A stretch of DNA of 64,000 nt from Euglena gracilis (lineage: Eukaryota > Euglenida > Euglenophyceae > Euglenales). This document shows positions 1 through 11,515 of the stretch, in pieces. The notes beneath the pieces were generated by a model that was given only the letters and a program-made list of their open reading frames with translations, did no database searches and had not been told where the DNA came from. The stretch's first letter is position 1. The number at the start of each line of letters is the position of its first letter. The translations under genes and the position numbers were made by a program. The stretch is taken from NCBI GenBank assembly GCA_039621445.1, contig CP154957.1, positions 34,974,227 to 35,038,226 on the forward strand, written 5' to 3'.

Positions 1-269
1 TCGGGCGGAAAAATAATACCCCGGGGGGTATTTTGGGGGGGGTATCAAAAGACAGGAAAACTTGACAACTTTTTGGTTTTTTTGAGTGTCTGACAGCAAT
101 GGTGATTCTATTGTTGTTGGGCCATAAATTTTTCTGCTCATCGACAACTAGCTTCGTTGATCCCAATGACAAATAAAGATGCTTAGGGAGTTCTCATTTT
201 CAAACCAACCTCTGGAGACAAAGAAAACATAAACAAAACCAACCTTTCCTGCACCCCCACCCCCGGCCA

Positions 270-480
270 TTGGCACCGCCGCTCGGGACCCCTACGGGGC
301 CTCGCAGCCACGCCCCGGCTACCCGGCGGCGGCGGAGCGCCAGCCCGTCGTCGGCCGCGTCCCGGACCCCCTCGCGGCGGTCCCCGACCCGTACGACTCG
401 TACCGCTCCGCCGAGCGACGACCCCCCGCGGACCCCTACCCTCCCTCGAACGCCGCGCCGCCGCCTGGCCACCCCCTTCG
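270..480 (+). CDS. possible exon, Pro/Arg/Tyr-rich
   Basis: A GC-rich stretch is open in the frame that reads RDPYGASQPRPGYP near its start and VPDPYDSYRSAERRPP further on. It ends near a GT at about 480. Composition matches other short GC-rich islands nearby (1116, 1870, about 3150, 6117) that also encode R/D/Y/G/P-rich peptide, so they may be exons of one low-complexity protein. I see no convincing acceptor upstream and recognise no family. It could be chance open sequence in GC-rich DNA. Confidence 0.22.
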
Positions 481-1115
481 TAGAAAGCGGCAGTCGGCGA
501 GGGGGGGGGGGCTGTCGTTTGCCGCAAGTGATGGGCCGCTCCTTCAGGGAGCAGTCGCCGTCTCTATTCGAGTTGGTTGGGAAAGTTAAGCGTGGCGGGG
601 GAGCCCTGCAAGCCGCGACCGCGGGCTTCAATTTGCAATGCGCAGTAAATACGCGCTTGTGCATTCCTCAGGGCCTGCTGCGTACTGGTGCTGCTGCTAG
701 TATTTTTTTTTTGCCAGAATCCGGCCAATGGTTTTGCTGGAGAGTGGTTGGCCATTGCTTTCCTCCAGCCGACGCCCGGAACCGAGCAACACCAGAGCCC
801 CAGCCAGCACTCAGGGCCACCACGACAGCTACCACTCCTCCGAGCAGTATCCCAACGGTTCCAGTTCTAACAACCGATCAGGTGTTTTGCCTCAATGAAG
901 CTGCTTGTCCATCCGAGTTGACGGTTAAGGTGGCACAAAAAATAACGTGACATCCCGGGGTCGGTAAACACAATTGTATGGTCTGTGTTCCTGAGGTGCG
1001 CATTTCCGTGTGCGCGCAAGCACTATGCATTTGTATGTGAGGGCCTCCACCCCACATTCGGATTGCCCCCCCCCCCTCAACCGGGCAGTGGACCCTCCCT
1101 CCCTCCCTCCTGCAG

Positions 1116-1200
1116 GGGCGGACAACCGGTACGTCGGGGGCGGCAGCAGCCTGTACGACCGCCGTGACCGGCACGACCCTCCAACCTCGAGTTACCCCGA
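1116..1200 (+). CDS. possible exon, Gly/Arg/Asp/Tyr-rich
   Basis: It follows a clear pyrimidine-rich acceptor (CCCTCCCTCCCTCCTGCAG). The open frame reads ADNRYVGGGSSLYDRRDRHD, then PPTSSYPE. The peptide resembles flexible RNA-binding-protein tails, but no domain is visible. The donor is uncertain. It probably belongs with the islands at 270 and 1870 if any of these are real. Confidence 0.28.
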
Positions 1201-1869
1201 GGCAAAGCGGCCACAGCCAGGGCACCGCCCATCCCGCACACAGTGTTTCCAGCACACCAGACAGTGTTTTCAGTGCTGCTCAAATGCAAGTGTTCTCCAA
1301 CACCAAGGCAAACCTGAAGCCTAAATGCCCTGATTTTTTTTGTGCTTTACCATGGCCGCTTCTGGTAATTCAGGGATTGCTTTTATCACGCTTTGATCAC
1401 GTTTTTTTTTTGCTTTTTTCTCTCGCCAAAATGAAATTTCTAGAAAGAGCCAGCATTGATTGGTCACCTCCCTTTCTCACCAAACCTAACCCTGACCCGA
1501 GGGTGATAGGAGGTGGTCAGGATGTCAGGAAATTCTGTTGTGCAGCTGAATAAATGTGAATCATTCCTCATAATATACCAATAATTTCTGTTTTCAAACA
1601 AAGCACAACCCAATTTTTTTTTAGAATACACCCATCCCTGATGTTGTTTCCGATATCTTTTTGGCATTGTTTCTTTTTTTCTTGGGGAGGTGCATCTTCC
1701 TTTCCTATCACACCAGCAAAAAGGGTTTGGGACGACGCGGATCATTTCTGTGCGCACGGATGCCACATCTGTGCAGAATTTGGGTGCCGTCTCAGCAACC
1801 ACCATCTGTTTGTGCCCACACACCACTTTGCGCCGTCCCCTGGCGTGGACTGGACTCCGATGCCTCCAG

Positions 1870-2000
1870 GTCTGACCGGGACCGGGAGCGGGAGCGGGGG
1901 CGGGAGCCGCAGTATTCCTCGCGTAGCGGAGCAGCAGCGCCTCGGGAACCCCGGGATCAGGACCCACGGGATCGTGAGCAGAGATTTGCGCCATGGATAG
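1870..2000 (+). CDS. possible exon, Arg/Asp/Glu-rich (RD/RE dipeptides)
   Basis: Bounded by ...CCTCCAG upstream and a GTGCCA donor at 2001. The open frame reads SDRDRERERGREPQYSSRSG and then APREPRDQDPRDREQRFAPW. RD/RE dipeptide runs of this kind occur in SR-type splicing and RNA-binding proteins. No folded domain is seen, so function is not assigned. Confidence 0.3.
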
Positions 2001-2045
2001 GTGCCATCGACAGATCCTGAACATGGTGTGGGAGGTTCTGGATGG

Positions 2046-2470
2046 TCCGAATAATCAAACCCCCCTCCAAATGTAAAGCCTCCCCAAATATAAAGCCCCT
2101 CCCCCAGGGGGTTTGTTTTCCCGCCCAAGTATAAGCCCCCTCCCCCCATGATATGGAGCCAGACGATGGTGCCAGCAGAGAAATTTTGGGTGGACACACC
2201 TTTTTTTTCACCAGAAATGCTCCATTTTGGATAAACATTGCACATTTTGGGGAGAAAAAGGTGGTATACAACAAACATTTGGCGTTTTTATACAACAAAA
2301 TTGGTGTTTGACTGCAGTTGAAGGCCGCCAGCTTTTATGTAGCCCCCCCAAAAGATTGATTTTCCCCCCAAGTATAAGCCCCCCCCCTCAAATATAAAGC
2401 CCCCCAAGTAAAAGCCCCCCCCCCCCCTGAGGCTTGCTAAATGAAATATAAAGCTGGCAGAGTTTAAATT
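2046..2470. repeat. cluster of AATATAAAGCCCC-type motifs
   Basis: About seven copies of a short motif close to CCAAATATAAAGCCCC or CCAAGTATAAGCCCC lie in two groups (about 2065-2140 and 2340-2430), flanking an AT-rich core. Related motifs recur at about 8005-8310. It looks like the iterated ends of a non-coding repeat element. No ORF is credible here. Confidence 0.45.
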
Positions 2471-3149
2471 TGGGGGGTTAGGCGAACAGAAAGGCGTGTG
2501 TGACATGACATGTGAGTAGGTGGGTATGTGTGCAACATAGAAATGCCGACAATGCGCCTCATGTGTGTTTCATGCAATAATGTAAAAGCGCCACCGAGCC
2601 GTCATTGGCCCTCCCTGCATACTCCTTGCATACCTCTGTCACATGAACCTTTGTGTCGGTTCTGTCTACATTTCCTCACCCCCATCCTCAGGCCTTCCCC
2701 CCCGCCACCAATCAAACCACGTGGACCGCGAGTTATCCAGAAGCCGACTTCCATTCCCCATCCTTTTAGCCAAACACTGCAAACTCGCCTTTAACGCCCT
2801 GCCCCAGGGCTGGCTGTGTGCCCGTAGGGTGTACCTTAAAACCCTCTCGGCGGTCCATGTCTCTGTGAAGGATCCGTACCCATCTCGTGGGCACCCAGGC
2901 GGGTGCTTGCCCCGGGACTCGATGCATCGGTTGGTACTCATACATGTGCGGGCATTTACGCGTGACTTTTTTTTCGATTGGCAAGTTGCATTTCACCAAT
3001 TTGTGCAGGCAAAAAGAGATTTTCCTGGCTTCGAGGGAGCTGTGGGTGGATGCTGCGCGTGGCATTCAAGAGGGTGTGGGTGTGTGTTTGTTCGTCCTCC
3101 CACACCTCTGTTTGTGTGTGTCACACTGTGTGCTCTACATGGCCCACAA

Positions 3150-3228
3150 CACCGGCCGCTCCCACCCGCCTGTGCCCAACCGGAGTACGAGCAGAGCCGC
3201 TCGACCCACCAGTCGTACGGCGGTGGCG
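3150..3228 (+). CDS. possible exon, Ser/Tyr/Gly-rich
   Basis: The open frame reads QPEYEQSRSTHQSYGGGG and is followed by a GTGCGT donor-like site at 3229; the same donor hexamer is used by the PP2C gene in this window. Composition fits the other low-complexity islands. The acceptor is not resolved. Confidence 0.25.
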
Positions 3229-3415
3229 GTGCGTACCCTGACTCACGGCAGCCTGCGGACCGAAACCCCAACCAGACCTTCTGAACAACCCTTCAAAGAC
3301 CCCCCCCCCACCCCGCAGACTCCGGAGGATGTGGTTGAGGTTGAGGCTGATCCAGAGGACATGGCTGACATTGGCTTTGCGGAAACAGGTCCCTGGTGCT
3401 GGACCGGACCGGAAC

Positions 3416-3712
3416 CAGGGATTTTTTTTAAGTTTGGACCCCCGGGGGGGGGGAGGGGGGGGGGCCGGGTGGGTGGGTCCGCCGGACCCCCTCCTCCCCC
3501 CCGGGGGGGGGTCCCCCCGGAGGGGGGTGGGATATACTTTTCGGCGCCGCAGGCGCCGAAAAATTCTATTTTTAGCACTTTTCGTGATTTTTCGGCCATT
3601 TTTTTGTGGGTCCCCCGGACCCCCCTCCCCCCCCCGGGGGGGCCCCTCCCCCAGGGGGTGGGTGGGTGGGGGGGACCCCCCCCCTCCCCCCCGGTCTTAA
3701 AAAAAACCCCTG
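3416..3712. mobile_element. hAT-like MITE, copy 1, with 8-bp target duplication
   Basis: A 297-bp non-coding element. Its terminal inverted repeats start CAGGGATTTTTTTTAAG and end CTTAAAAAAAACCCCTG. It is flanked by a perfect 8-bp direct repeat ACCGGAAC (3408-3415 and 3713-3720). CAGGG-type ends with 8-bp duplications are the hallmark of the hAT superfamily. The interior is made of alternating G and C runs and a GGCGCC-centred palindrome, so it could fold into a long hairpin. It has no transposase and would depend on one elsewhere. Confidence 0.82.
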
Positions 3713-4242
3713 ACCGGAACGTCCAGCGCCAATAGGTCCGCGCAACGGAAGGCCACGGGATGCGGCCGCTATTTTGCAGCGGACCCCACTGGGGGGTAAC
3801 CCGGGGATCGGGCCTGGCGGCAGTGGGCGGAGCTACGGGCAGGGCGAGCCCGACCGACCGCCAGGAGAGTGCGAGACACAGTGTTGGTTCCAAACGTTCT
3901 GGAACGCCGGAATGCAAGGTGAAGTGCTTTTTCTCTACCTCTGATTTCTTTCTCTTCCATCTTACTTTTCCAGGAGAAGAGCCTTGGGCTGCGACATTTG
4001 GTTTCGGTGCTGTTTCCATGCAGCTTCCTTTTCCTCCTCTGATTTCCCAATCTCCTCCATGTTCTGAGTTTGGATATATTTTTAATGGTCAGATTAGGCT
4101 TTCAATATCTGTTTAAACCACCATCTCATCGGCTGATTCACTTTTTTTTGTTCGTAGAACACGTTGTTTCATATGATAAGTTCCAACTCTGTGTGTGGGC
4201 CCGCATGGGTGGGTGGGTGGGTGTGTCTGATTGTGTAGGCGT

Positions 4243-4263
4243 ATGTGTGTGTGTGTGTGTGTG

Positions 4264-4360
<97 letters not shown>
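4243..4360. repeat. (TG)n-(CA)n microsatellite
   Basis: About 11 TG units switch at GTGCACGCAC to about 45 CA units. The array is self-complementary and could form a cruciform or Z-DNA. Confidence 0.97.
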
Positions 4361-4361
<1 letters not shown>

Positions 4362-4534
4362 ACCCACGTTTCTGGACACCCTCGTGCACCCACAGCCTCT
4401 CTGCCGAGGTTGTGCGCGACACCATTGATCGGCTGCGCTCTGCCCCTATACAGGGCTGGACAGTGATACCCTGTTGTGGTAGTTGGTCTGTGGTGGGAGA
4501 CTGGCAAAAACCCTTTTCACCGAAAATTTTTCAT

Positions 4535-5007
4535 GGCAAGACTAACTCACTGCCCCCCCTCCCCCCGGGGGGGGCAGTGGTTTAACCTGGGGGTGGGGGT
4601 CCCGCTTCTTTCACCAAGTCTAATTTTTGGATTTTACACCCCGATTCGCACGCCGTTAAATTCTGGGATTGGGATGGGTTAAAGTCAGAAATAGGGTTAG
4701 GGCTACGATTCGGGGAAAAAGTTAGCCTGAAATTGGGTCGAAAATCCGGCGAAAAAATTAAACCTAAAATTCAGGCGAAATCGGGCCTAAATTCAGCCCA
4801 CTGCCCAATTTCCCCTAACCCTAAACCCTAATTCCTAGCCCTAACCCTAACCCCGATCCCTAACCCTAACCCTATTCCTGAAAATAACTTCATAATTTCC
4901 GGCGGATAGGTGGGTTTCCCAAGGAAAAAAAAGGGGTCCCAGTAGTTTCACCTGGGCAGCCGAAGTCCCCGGTAGTACAACCACTGGGCCAGTGAGTTAG
5001 TCTTGCC
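4535..5007. mobile_element. inverted-repeat element with telomere-like core
   Basis: A perfect 18-bp inverted repeat, GGCAAGACTAACTCACTG at 4535-4552 and its complement at 4990-5007, bounds 473 bp. Similarity between the arms continues inward (CAGTGGTT on both sides). The flanks TTTTTCAT (4527-4534) and CTTTTCAT (5008-5015) match at 7 of 8 bases and may be a target-site duplication. There is no coding capacity. The core carries CCCTAA-type repeats, annotated separately. Superfamily unknown. Confidence 0.7.
4814..4876. repeat. interstitial telomere-like CCCTAA/CCCTAAA repeats
   Basis: About eight CCCTAA or CCCTAAA units, some degenerate (CCTAGC, CCCCGAT), in 63 bp. An AGGGTTAGGG stretch occurs at 4692. 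The location inside an inverted-repeat element argues against a chromosome end. Confidence 0.8.
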
Positions 5008-5084
5008 CTTTTCATTTCTCGGTGTTTTTTTTTCAAGGCAGAGGCAGTGAAATCACTGTCTGGTGCAGCGTTGCTGAATGAAAT

Positions 5085-5330
5085 TGACCCCATCCCCCCG
5101 GGGGGGGGGGTCCAGCCAGCCAGCCAGCAGCTTTTTTCCAGTCCTGGAACCCTGGGCACACATGGGCAAAAGGTCGGAAAAGGGCTGGCCGGGGCAAATT
5201 TTTGGTAAAGAAGAAGCGACGTTTTGTACAATTGGCAGTTTTTTGGGGATATTTTTGCAGTTCCGATTTTTTGGCACCAAGTTCAACCCCAGGTCGTGGT
5301 TGTAGCCCCGGACCCCTGTGGGGGGGGGAA
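5085..5330. repeat. dispersed repeat starting CCCCCGG..GGTCCAGCCAGCC
   Basis: The left end (C run, G run, GGTCCAGCCAGCCAGC) is nearly identical to the block at 25815. Both interiors hold similar AT-rich text (TTTTTTGG then ATTTTTGCAGTT-like, then TTGGCACCA or TTGGTGCCA). Probably two copies of one non-autonomous element. Exact ends and target duplications are not visible to me. Confidence 0.4.
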
Positions 5331-6116
5331 GGCTGTTTTCAGGCAGCCCAACACCAGGGGCAACGCCTTGGTGTGGTGTGCTTTCCTCAGAGTTTACTGG
5401 TTTTCTCCCACGCCACTTTGATATTTGTTTTGCTCTGACCCCTCCTCCCCCGGGGGTCATGCCCTGCCGGCCCCGCCCCGATGGTGTACGGCAGCGGCGG
5501 ACCGCCGCCCCGCCACGACGAGGACCCCCGGGCCTCCGCTGCCCGCACTGGCTACGCTGGCCGTGCCGACGACCCGCGCTCCGCCGCAGGCCACGAGGGA
5601 CTGGGGTGCGCCAGGCGTCCCTCGGGGTAGTGGGCCAGATTCCCCCCATTTTCAGACAAAGGGGAGCAGCGCGCACCAGAAAATGAACAGATGCGAATTC
5701 AACAGTTCTTGTGCTGCGGGAACGTTCCGGTTCTGTCCCCTGCCGCATTGCGTCTGTGCTGCGGCCCCTTTGCCGTCTCCAGCATCCTCAAACTCCCCCC
5801 CAGCGCATTAACAAAATTTAAAGCAAGATTATCTTGGTGCTTCTTAACTCATCGTTGCATTTTCAATTCCCAATGGATTTAGTGGAAGCGTGTTCCTGCC
5901 GTGGGGCCATACCTTCACCAGTGGACCTGATAAACACAACCAGGTGTGGGCCGAGAACTGGACTGACCGGGACAAGCACAAGTTGTCCTGACGTATGCAG
6001 CATCTTTAAGATCCGATGCAGCAAAATGGCCCTCCGACCTGACTGGGTTGGGACGTCAGGGGGGGGGACAAAAGGCTTCGTTTTGCTTGTTTTTTTTCCC
6101 CCACACACCTCCCGCA

Positions 6117-6387
6117 GTGAGCCGGCCCTCCGGGGCCCGGCAGCCCCCACCGGCGGTGGACGGAGGCGGCCATTGCGAAGCTCGTCCAGTCCGCGCTGCA
6201 GAAGACGGCGGCGACGTCCCCAGCGCCCCGCATTCCGGACCCCGCGGAGCAGGCCCGGGCCTCCGGCCGCCCCGTCCAGTACGGCGACGCCTCCCGGGAC
6301 TCGCGCGGTGACCCCCGCGGCGACCCCCGCGGCGACCCCCGCGGCGACCCCCGCGGCGACCGCCCAGTCCCCCACAGGGAGGCCTGA
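6117..6387 (+). CDS. possible exon with (RGDP)n repeat
   Basis: It follows a CCTCCCGCAG acceptor. One frame reads WTEAAIAKLVQSALQKTAAT, then IPDPAEQARASGRPVQYGD, then SRDSRGDPRGDPRGDPRGDP and ends REA-stop at about 6387. The first part has ordinary helical composition, better than the purely repetitive islands. The GGCGACCCCCGC unit is a perfect 12-bp tandem repeat. Alternatively this is a GC-rich minisatellite. Confidence 0.35.
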
Positions 6388-7699
6388 CCAGCCGACAAGG
6401 AGTATTCCAGCCTGGAAGGGCAGGGTCATGAGTGGGTGGGGCTCCCTTGCCCCCTCCCTGGCTGTCTGAGGTTGCGGTCGCCACGGTTGAAGGAGCCACT
6501 GGTCAGAGGGAGCTTTCCCCTTTTATTGGGGGGGGGGGAACCTCGGATGCATCAACCTCTCCCTGGCAGTATGAATGCGTCGGGGCAGTGGGGAGCTGCC
6601 GGCAAGACTCCCGGTACCGGCGGCGCTGAGTCTCCAGCCCCAGCCAGCACATCCGACCCTTTGCTGCCCCCGGCCCCATCCACCCCCACACGTCACAGCC
6701 CAAATAAACCCCCACCGCGGCCCCTCCCACTCCTTCTGTCCACGCATTCACTGAGCGGACGTTCCCGGCAGTCCCCGACGGACCATTCTCTCGGCGGACA
6801 CTTGCCACTGCACGCAAGCACCGCAGCCTCCTGTTGCCGTCCCGTCCTGCCGCACCCCGATGGGCTCAAGGGCAGTCATTCAAAACACGTAGCCTGTGAG
6901 TCGCCAGAACGGGGAATGGTCATCACTTTCAGCAACCTAACTCATTCTGACAGTGACAGACATTTTTGAAGCCTTCCACTTTTTTTCGGAATGACTTACC
7001 CCCCCCCCCCTTGCCCACCAACCAACTGATTTCCTTCAACTGGTCAGGAGGGGTAGTCATACGCACCCTCTGACCGGCAACCCCCGACTGGGGGTGGTCG
7101 ATGTATAGGGGTGGTCGGTGGGCAAGGATGGGGGGTGGACAACGCTATTGTGAATGTTGGAAAGTGCTAGTTGTCTCGATGGTCTGAAGATGATGAAGCT
7201 TCTGAAGATAGAGTTAGATGAATTTTGTGACGTTCCGTGATTTTCGCGATTTAAGTGATTTCTGGAAATTTGCACGCGCATGGTCAGGTACAATTTTACA
7301 TGATTTAACTGCCACGTTTTTTCTTTTCTTTTATAACTCTGTCCCTCCCCAAAGGGTCAAGGGGGCGCCCACCAAACCGTCAAACCCTCAACCCTCAAAC
7401 CAAAGGGCTTCTTGTGTGTATCCCTGCGGGGGCTTGCCTATACAGTGTTGCCTGCCAGTGTACATGGTGGGTGAGGGTGGACCGGCTGGCATCTTCACCA
7501 GCCACTGCAGAAGGGTCCCCCCCCCCCCCCGGCAAGGTGGTCCAAAAAAAATCCAACAGCTGGACTTTGAGACTTACCACTTCAGATGATGTCCCTCAAC
7601 TTGAGACCCCGATCCAGTGTCCCTTTCAGTGTCTTTTGCCATTGAATGCAGATAAGGATCTCCAGCAACTCTCCCTGCCTTGAGATGAAGGGATCCTTT
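6388..7699. other. no gene seen
   Basis: GC-rich and AT-rich patches alternate with short C/G runs. I find no frame with domain signal and no RNA gene. Confidence 0.5.
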
Positions 7700-7778
7700 G
7701 CCCCACTGGGCCTCCTTTATTGGAGCCTTCTTCCCACCTTCTCAATGCCTTGATATCGCGTCACATCCTCTGTGGCAT

Positions 7779-7819
<41 letters not shown>

Positions 7820-7988
7820 ACCCCCCCCCCCCCCCCCCCCCCCCCACCCCCCCCCCCCACCCCCCCCCCCCGCCCCCGCCCCCCCACCCCCCCCCCCCCC
7901 CCCCTCCTCCCCCCCCCCCCCCCCCCCCCCCCACTGGGCCTCCTTATTGGAGCCTTGTTCCCACCTTCTCAATGGCCTTGATATTCGG
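7700..7988. repeat. C-homopolymer tract between direct repeats
   Basis: A nearly pure cytosine tract (about 7781-7932, with a few A, G or T) sits between two copies of a ~55-bp sequence beginning CCACTGGGCCTCCTT (about 7702-7755 and 7931-7985). The arrangement suggests a tandem duplication whose junction expanded into poly-C. On the minus strand it would be a very long G run capable of G-quadruplex structure. Confidence 0.88.
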
Positions 7989-8335
7989 ACCTTGAAATCC
8001 TGCCCGAATATAAAACCCCCCCTCCGGCACGAAGCGCCGGAAGAAAAAAAATTCGACAAAATCTCTCCTGAAATTGTGATTTTTGGCAGATTTGGGAGCA
8101 GTTTTTTTTTACCAAAAACATGTGATATTTGCTCTTTCGCCCGAAAAGGAAAAAACTTGGACCCCCAAGGTTGGGCGTATTTGTGATTTTGGATCGAAAA
8201 AGTGACTACTGGATCCCGCCAAGAGGTTGATTTTTCCGACCGAATATAATCACTCCCCAAATATACACCCCCCCAGTGGGGTCTTGAAATTTCCGCCCAA
8301 ATATAAAACCGGGGGGTTTTGTATTTGGGGGGTTA
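7986..8335. repeat. element with AATATAAAACC direct repeats
   Basis: TTGAAATCCTGCCCGAATAT at about 7992 and TTGAAATTTCCGCCCAAATA at about 8284 form imperfect ~30-bp direct repeats about 290 bp apart, both running into AAAACC. The motif family is the same as at 2046-2470. Non-coding. Confidence 0.4.
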
Positions 8336-8701
8336 ATGATATTTTCATAATTTCATGGTGTTAACTGATTAGGTTCACACAATTTCTGCATTATTGAAAC
8401 AGCTTAAGATACAGGCAGGCTATTATTTTTGGCAGCCAAATCAAACATCCTGGAGGATTTATATTTGAGGGTTTATGTCAGGTGTGTGGGGGGGCATTTG
8501 CACATCTTTCTTATTGTCATCTTCAAATTAATACATTTTTCCTATCACAATGAATTGATTTTCGGAATTGTGTATTTTTTTCAGAGGAATTCAACATCAC
8601 AATTCTCCACATTGAAGTGATCACAGGGTTCCTCCGGCGGAGGGTCTCTGACCCCTCAAGGCTTCTGTCCAATCCAAGCCCCCCCCCCCCTCTCCCACAG
8701 C

Positions 8702-8916
8702 TTGCGATGAGGTGCCCTTCCCTATAATGAACAGCACCCTCACCAAGCCCACCACCAATGCCACATATGGGGCCTTCTTTGCCCAGACCCACAGCCACAC
8801 CTCCCTCGGCCTTGGGGGGAAAGCCCGGGGCCGCCCCGTGGACAAGCCGGTGGCCCGGCCGTCCAACCGGGTGTTGAGCGCGCCGGACCGCCACGCCTCC
8901 GCCCACAAATATACCG
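8702..8916 (+). CDS. possible exon, basic
   Basis: It starts after CTCCCACAG and ends at a GTGTGC donor (8917), the hexamer used twice in the PP2C gene. The open frame includes LGLGGKARGRPVDKPVARPS and then NRVLSAPDRHASAHKYT. No family recognised. Confidence 0.25.
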
Positions 8917-8989
8917 GTGTGCCCTCTTGCCCCCCCCCCCCGGCACCACCCGCTGACCTTGTCCTGCCGGATGTGTTCGCATTTTGAGA

Positions 8990-11282
8990 ACACATCAAAA
9001 CAGTCAAAAGGAGCACAAGGCTCCCTCACAGGTCAGAACTGCTTCGGCAAAGCCACCGAAGACACAGCGAAAGGCACAGGGAGCCTGCCGTTTGTGAGGT
9101 TTTTGACCTAAATGCCATACCTGCTGACAGCCTGTCCGGTGGTGTTCCGAAGGAAAGGCAGAAAGAACCTCCAAGTTGATGTGCTTCTTTGCAGACACAG
9201 CGCTGGGGAAGGTGCCATTTCCATTCTGCTCCCTTGATCAACTTTAAATTTCAGTAGGAAGGCCTCCTCCACCCGCTCTTTCTAAACACAGCTTCAAGCC
9301 TCTTGTTGAATGACACCGCACTGGGGAACAGCCGAATGGAGGAAACTGTCTCCAGGTGTTTGCTTTGCCATCGTGGCTTTCTCTATGCTTCACCACACCG
9401 CAAGAAAAAAGGATCCACTGTCTTTCGGCGCTGGGGTTTCCTTTAACAATTTTGCATCTGAAATTCCCTTCCTGTTTGCTATTTGTTTCTTGATGAATGG
9501 GGGCTCTCTGTCGCTGATGTGCCTAATCAGTCTTATCAGTGGTTGGCTCGTACTGCTGCCCACCTCTGGTGTTGGTGCAGGGGAACCGTCGGGCTGCCAG
9601 GCAGACGGTACAGTGTCGGTGCTCAACGAGGCCCAGACTCTGCCCCTGAAGAAGCCAAAGGTGCACTTTGAGCTTTTGCGAGTTGGGATTTGCATTGTCT
9701 GATTAATGGCGTCATATTGCTTAATGTTTTTGTAGCATGTACCCAGTGTGTTAATTTGACCCGAAGTCGGGCCAAGGGGCTTATTATTCGGATGGTTTGG
9801 GGCGATCTACCTCAAAAGCAGCCCCGCTCCCCAGCAAAGCAGGTGCACTGATCGCTGTCTCTGGTGGCGGGGGTGGGGGTGAACTTCCATCTCTGCCTTG
9901 ACCATCTTTAGAATCATGATCGTGTTCGTTTGAAGTGGACCGCTGGCTTCGGTGCTTTTATTGGGACCCTGCCATTCCTGTTTGCTGCAGCCCATTCAAA
10001 GGGAGAAAACTTTATCTTTTCCACATTTGTGATTGGTTCGGCTCCCATGATCAACCCTGCACAAAGCTGGCATTGGACAATGACTGGAAATTTGCCCTGG
10101 TGTGCTTTTCCTTCTGAATGAAATCCAAAAGGTTCGCCCAACCTGCCCAACCCATATTCTCCTGCCGCCTCCCAACGTCTCTGTGCACCTGTTGCCCCTC
10201 TAAAATTATGGGATGGATGAGATCCAATGGGACCCAATGGGATTGAATGATTTGAGGTGTGGGTACGTCGGGTTTCGAAGGGTTTGCATGCTTTCACACT
10301 TCCGTGCATACAGAACAGATGACTTTATCAAGAGCGTGCGCAGATATACACATCCAGAGATCCAGAGACGTTCATTTGGGTGGGGGCTTGGCCAACAGAG
10401 AGCTTCGATCAGGTTTTCCAACGCCACTCCACAGAAGAGGGACTTGATTACTCAGTGGTTCAATGAAACCGCTCGGAGCAGTCACACAAGCACACACAGT
10501 CCAGAGGCGTGGGCATATTTTCTGAATGTTGCGGAAAGAATGTTAAGAAAACACAATCTGTCAACATTATCCCTAAAAAAAACTCTTTTCTCCCAACTAC
10601 AAAGAAATTCATTTTCGTCAATGAAACAGCAATGCTCACTTTTGAACCAAATATTGTTGCAAAGCGTTCATTCTGAACTTAATAAAGAGCTGCCAGCAAG
10701 TGGCAATGGCAACACAGCCTCATTCGGCCAAGAAGAAGGCCGTGCAAGACGAACAGAACCCCCTCCCGAACTTCCAGGGGCGACCGTCGGGCCGAGCTCG
10801 CGGATCAATGGCTGGCGGAACCAAATCATGAACGCCAGCGCGCTTGGCCAGGGCAACAAAAGCAGGGTGTCCGGAGTGTTGGTGCCCCCCCCCCCATGAC
10901 AACAGGAGGGGTGCAGACCCCTCACCTGCCAAGGAGGGTCCACACCGACCCCAGGAGCCAAAACCATCCTCCTCCGTCCGTCGCTTGCACTGAAAATCTG
11001 TTGCATTGCGGACAGAAAGCGGACCAAATAGTGCCATAAATCGCATTTTTTTTTGCTGGTTTTGGGACCAATTACTCGGCCTGCGACTCAATGCCGGGAC
11101 GAAACAGGTTCCTCTGGCTCTGCCACTCTTTCAGTTGCCTGGTCCAGACCACCGATTCACTTCACCCTGATGCCTTCACATCAAATCAACTCCACCCCAC
11201 GGGGGGGGGGGGCGGGTTGTTTTTGAGAGTGGGGGGGTGGGTTTGGGCTGCGGCGCTACCAGGGGTGGTCTGGCGCCTGGTC
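8990..11282. other. no gene seen
   Basis: Moderately AT-rich sequence. A 228-codon open frame at 10213-10899 lacks domain signal, codon bias and splice context and is not called. No tRNA, rRNA or transposon ends were found. Confidence 0.45.
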
Positions 11283-11334
11283 TGAAGGCGCACCACCGGG
11301 CCTGCCGCCCCGCCCTGCTCTCGGCCTCACCGCC

Positions 11335-11515
11335 GTGGGGACCCCGGCGGACCCGCCCCCGCCCCCGCCCCCGCCCCCCGCCGCCCAGCCGATGCCCGCC
11401 CACCCCGCGGCCGGCGGCGGCCTGGCAGGCCCCTTGGCCGGTCCGGCCGCTCCCCCGAAGCCCTCGCCGGAGGAGGGCCCGGCCGTCCAGAGCCCCGACC
11501 CCAGGCGCGCAACGA
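11335..11515 (+). CDS. possible exon, Pro/Ala-rich
   Basis: GC-rich block with an open frame reading GTPADPPPPPPPPPAAQPMP, then AAGGGLAGPLAGPAAPPKPS. It could be a disordered linker exon. It could equally be an unrelated CCCCCG repeat. Splice sites are unclear. Confidence 0.2.

Noticed and set aside
4070-4585. His-Thr and Cys-Val repeat ORFs
   Set aside because: Translations of a (CA)n/(TG)n microsatellite.
4800-4880. Chromosome end
   Set aside because: Repeats are few, degenerate and enclosed in an inverted-repeat element with unique sequence on both sides.
7698-8260. Poly-Pro and poly-Gly open frames over the C tract
   Set aside because: Direct products of a homopolymer; no start context or neighbouring coding signal.
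10213-10899. 228-codon open frame, plus strand
   Set aside because: Ordinary composition but no recognisable domain, no splice-consistent context and not GC-rich like real exons here.
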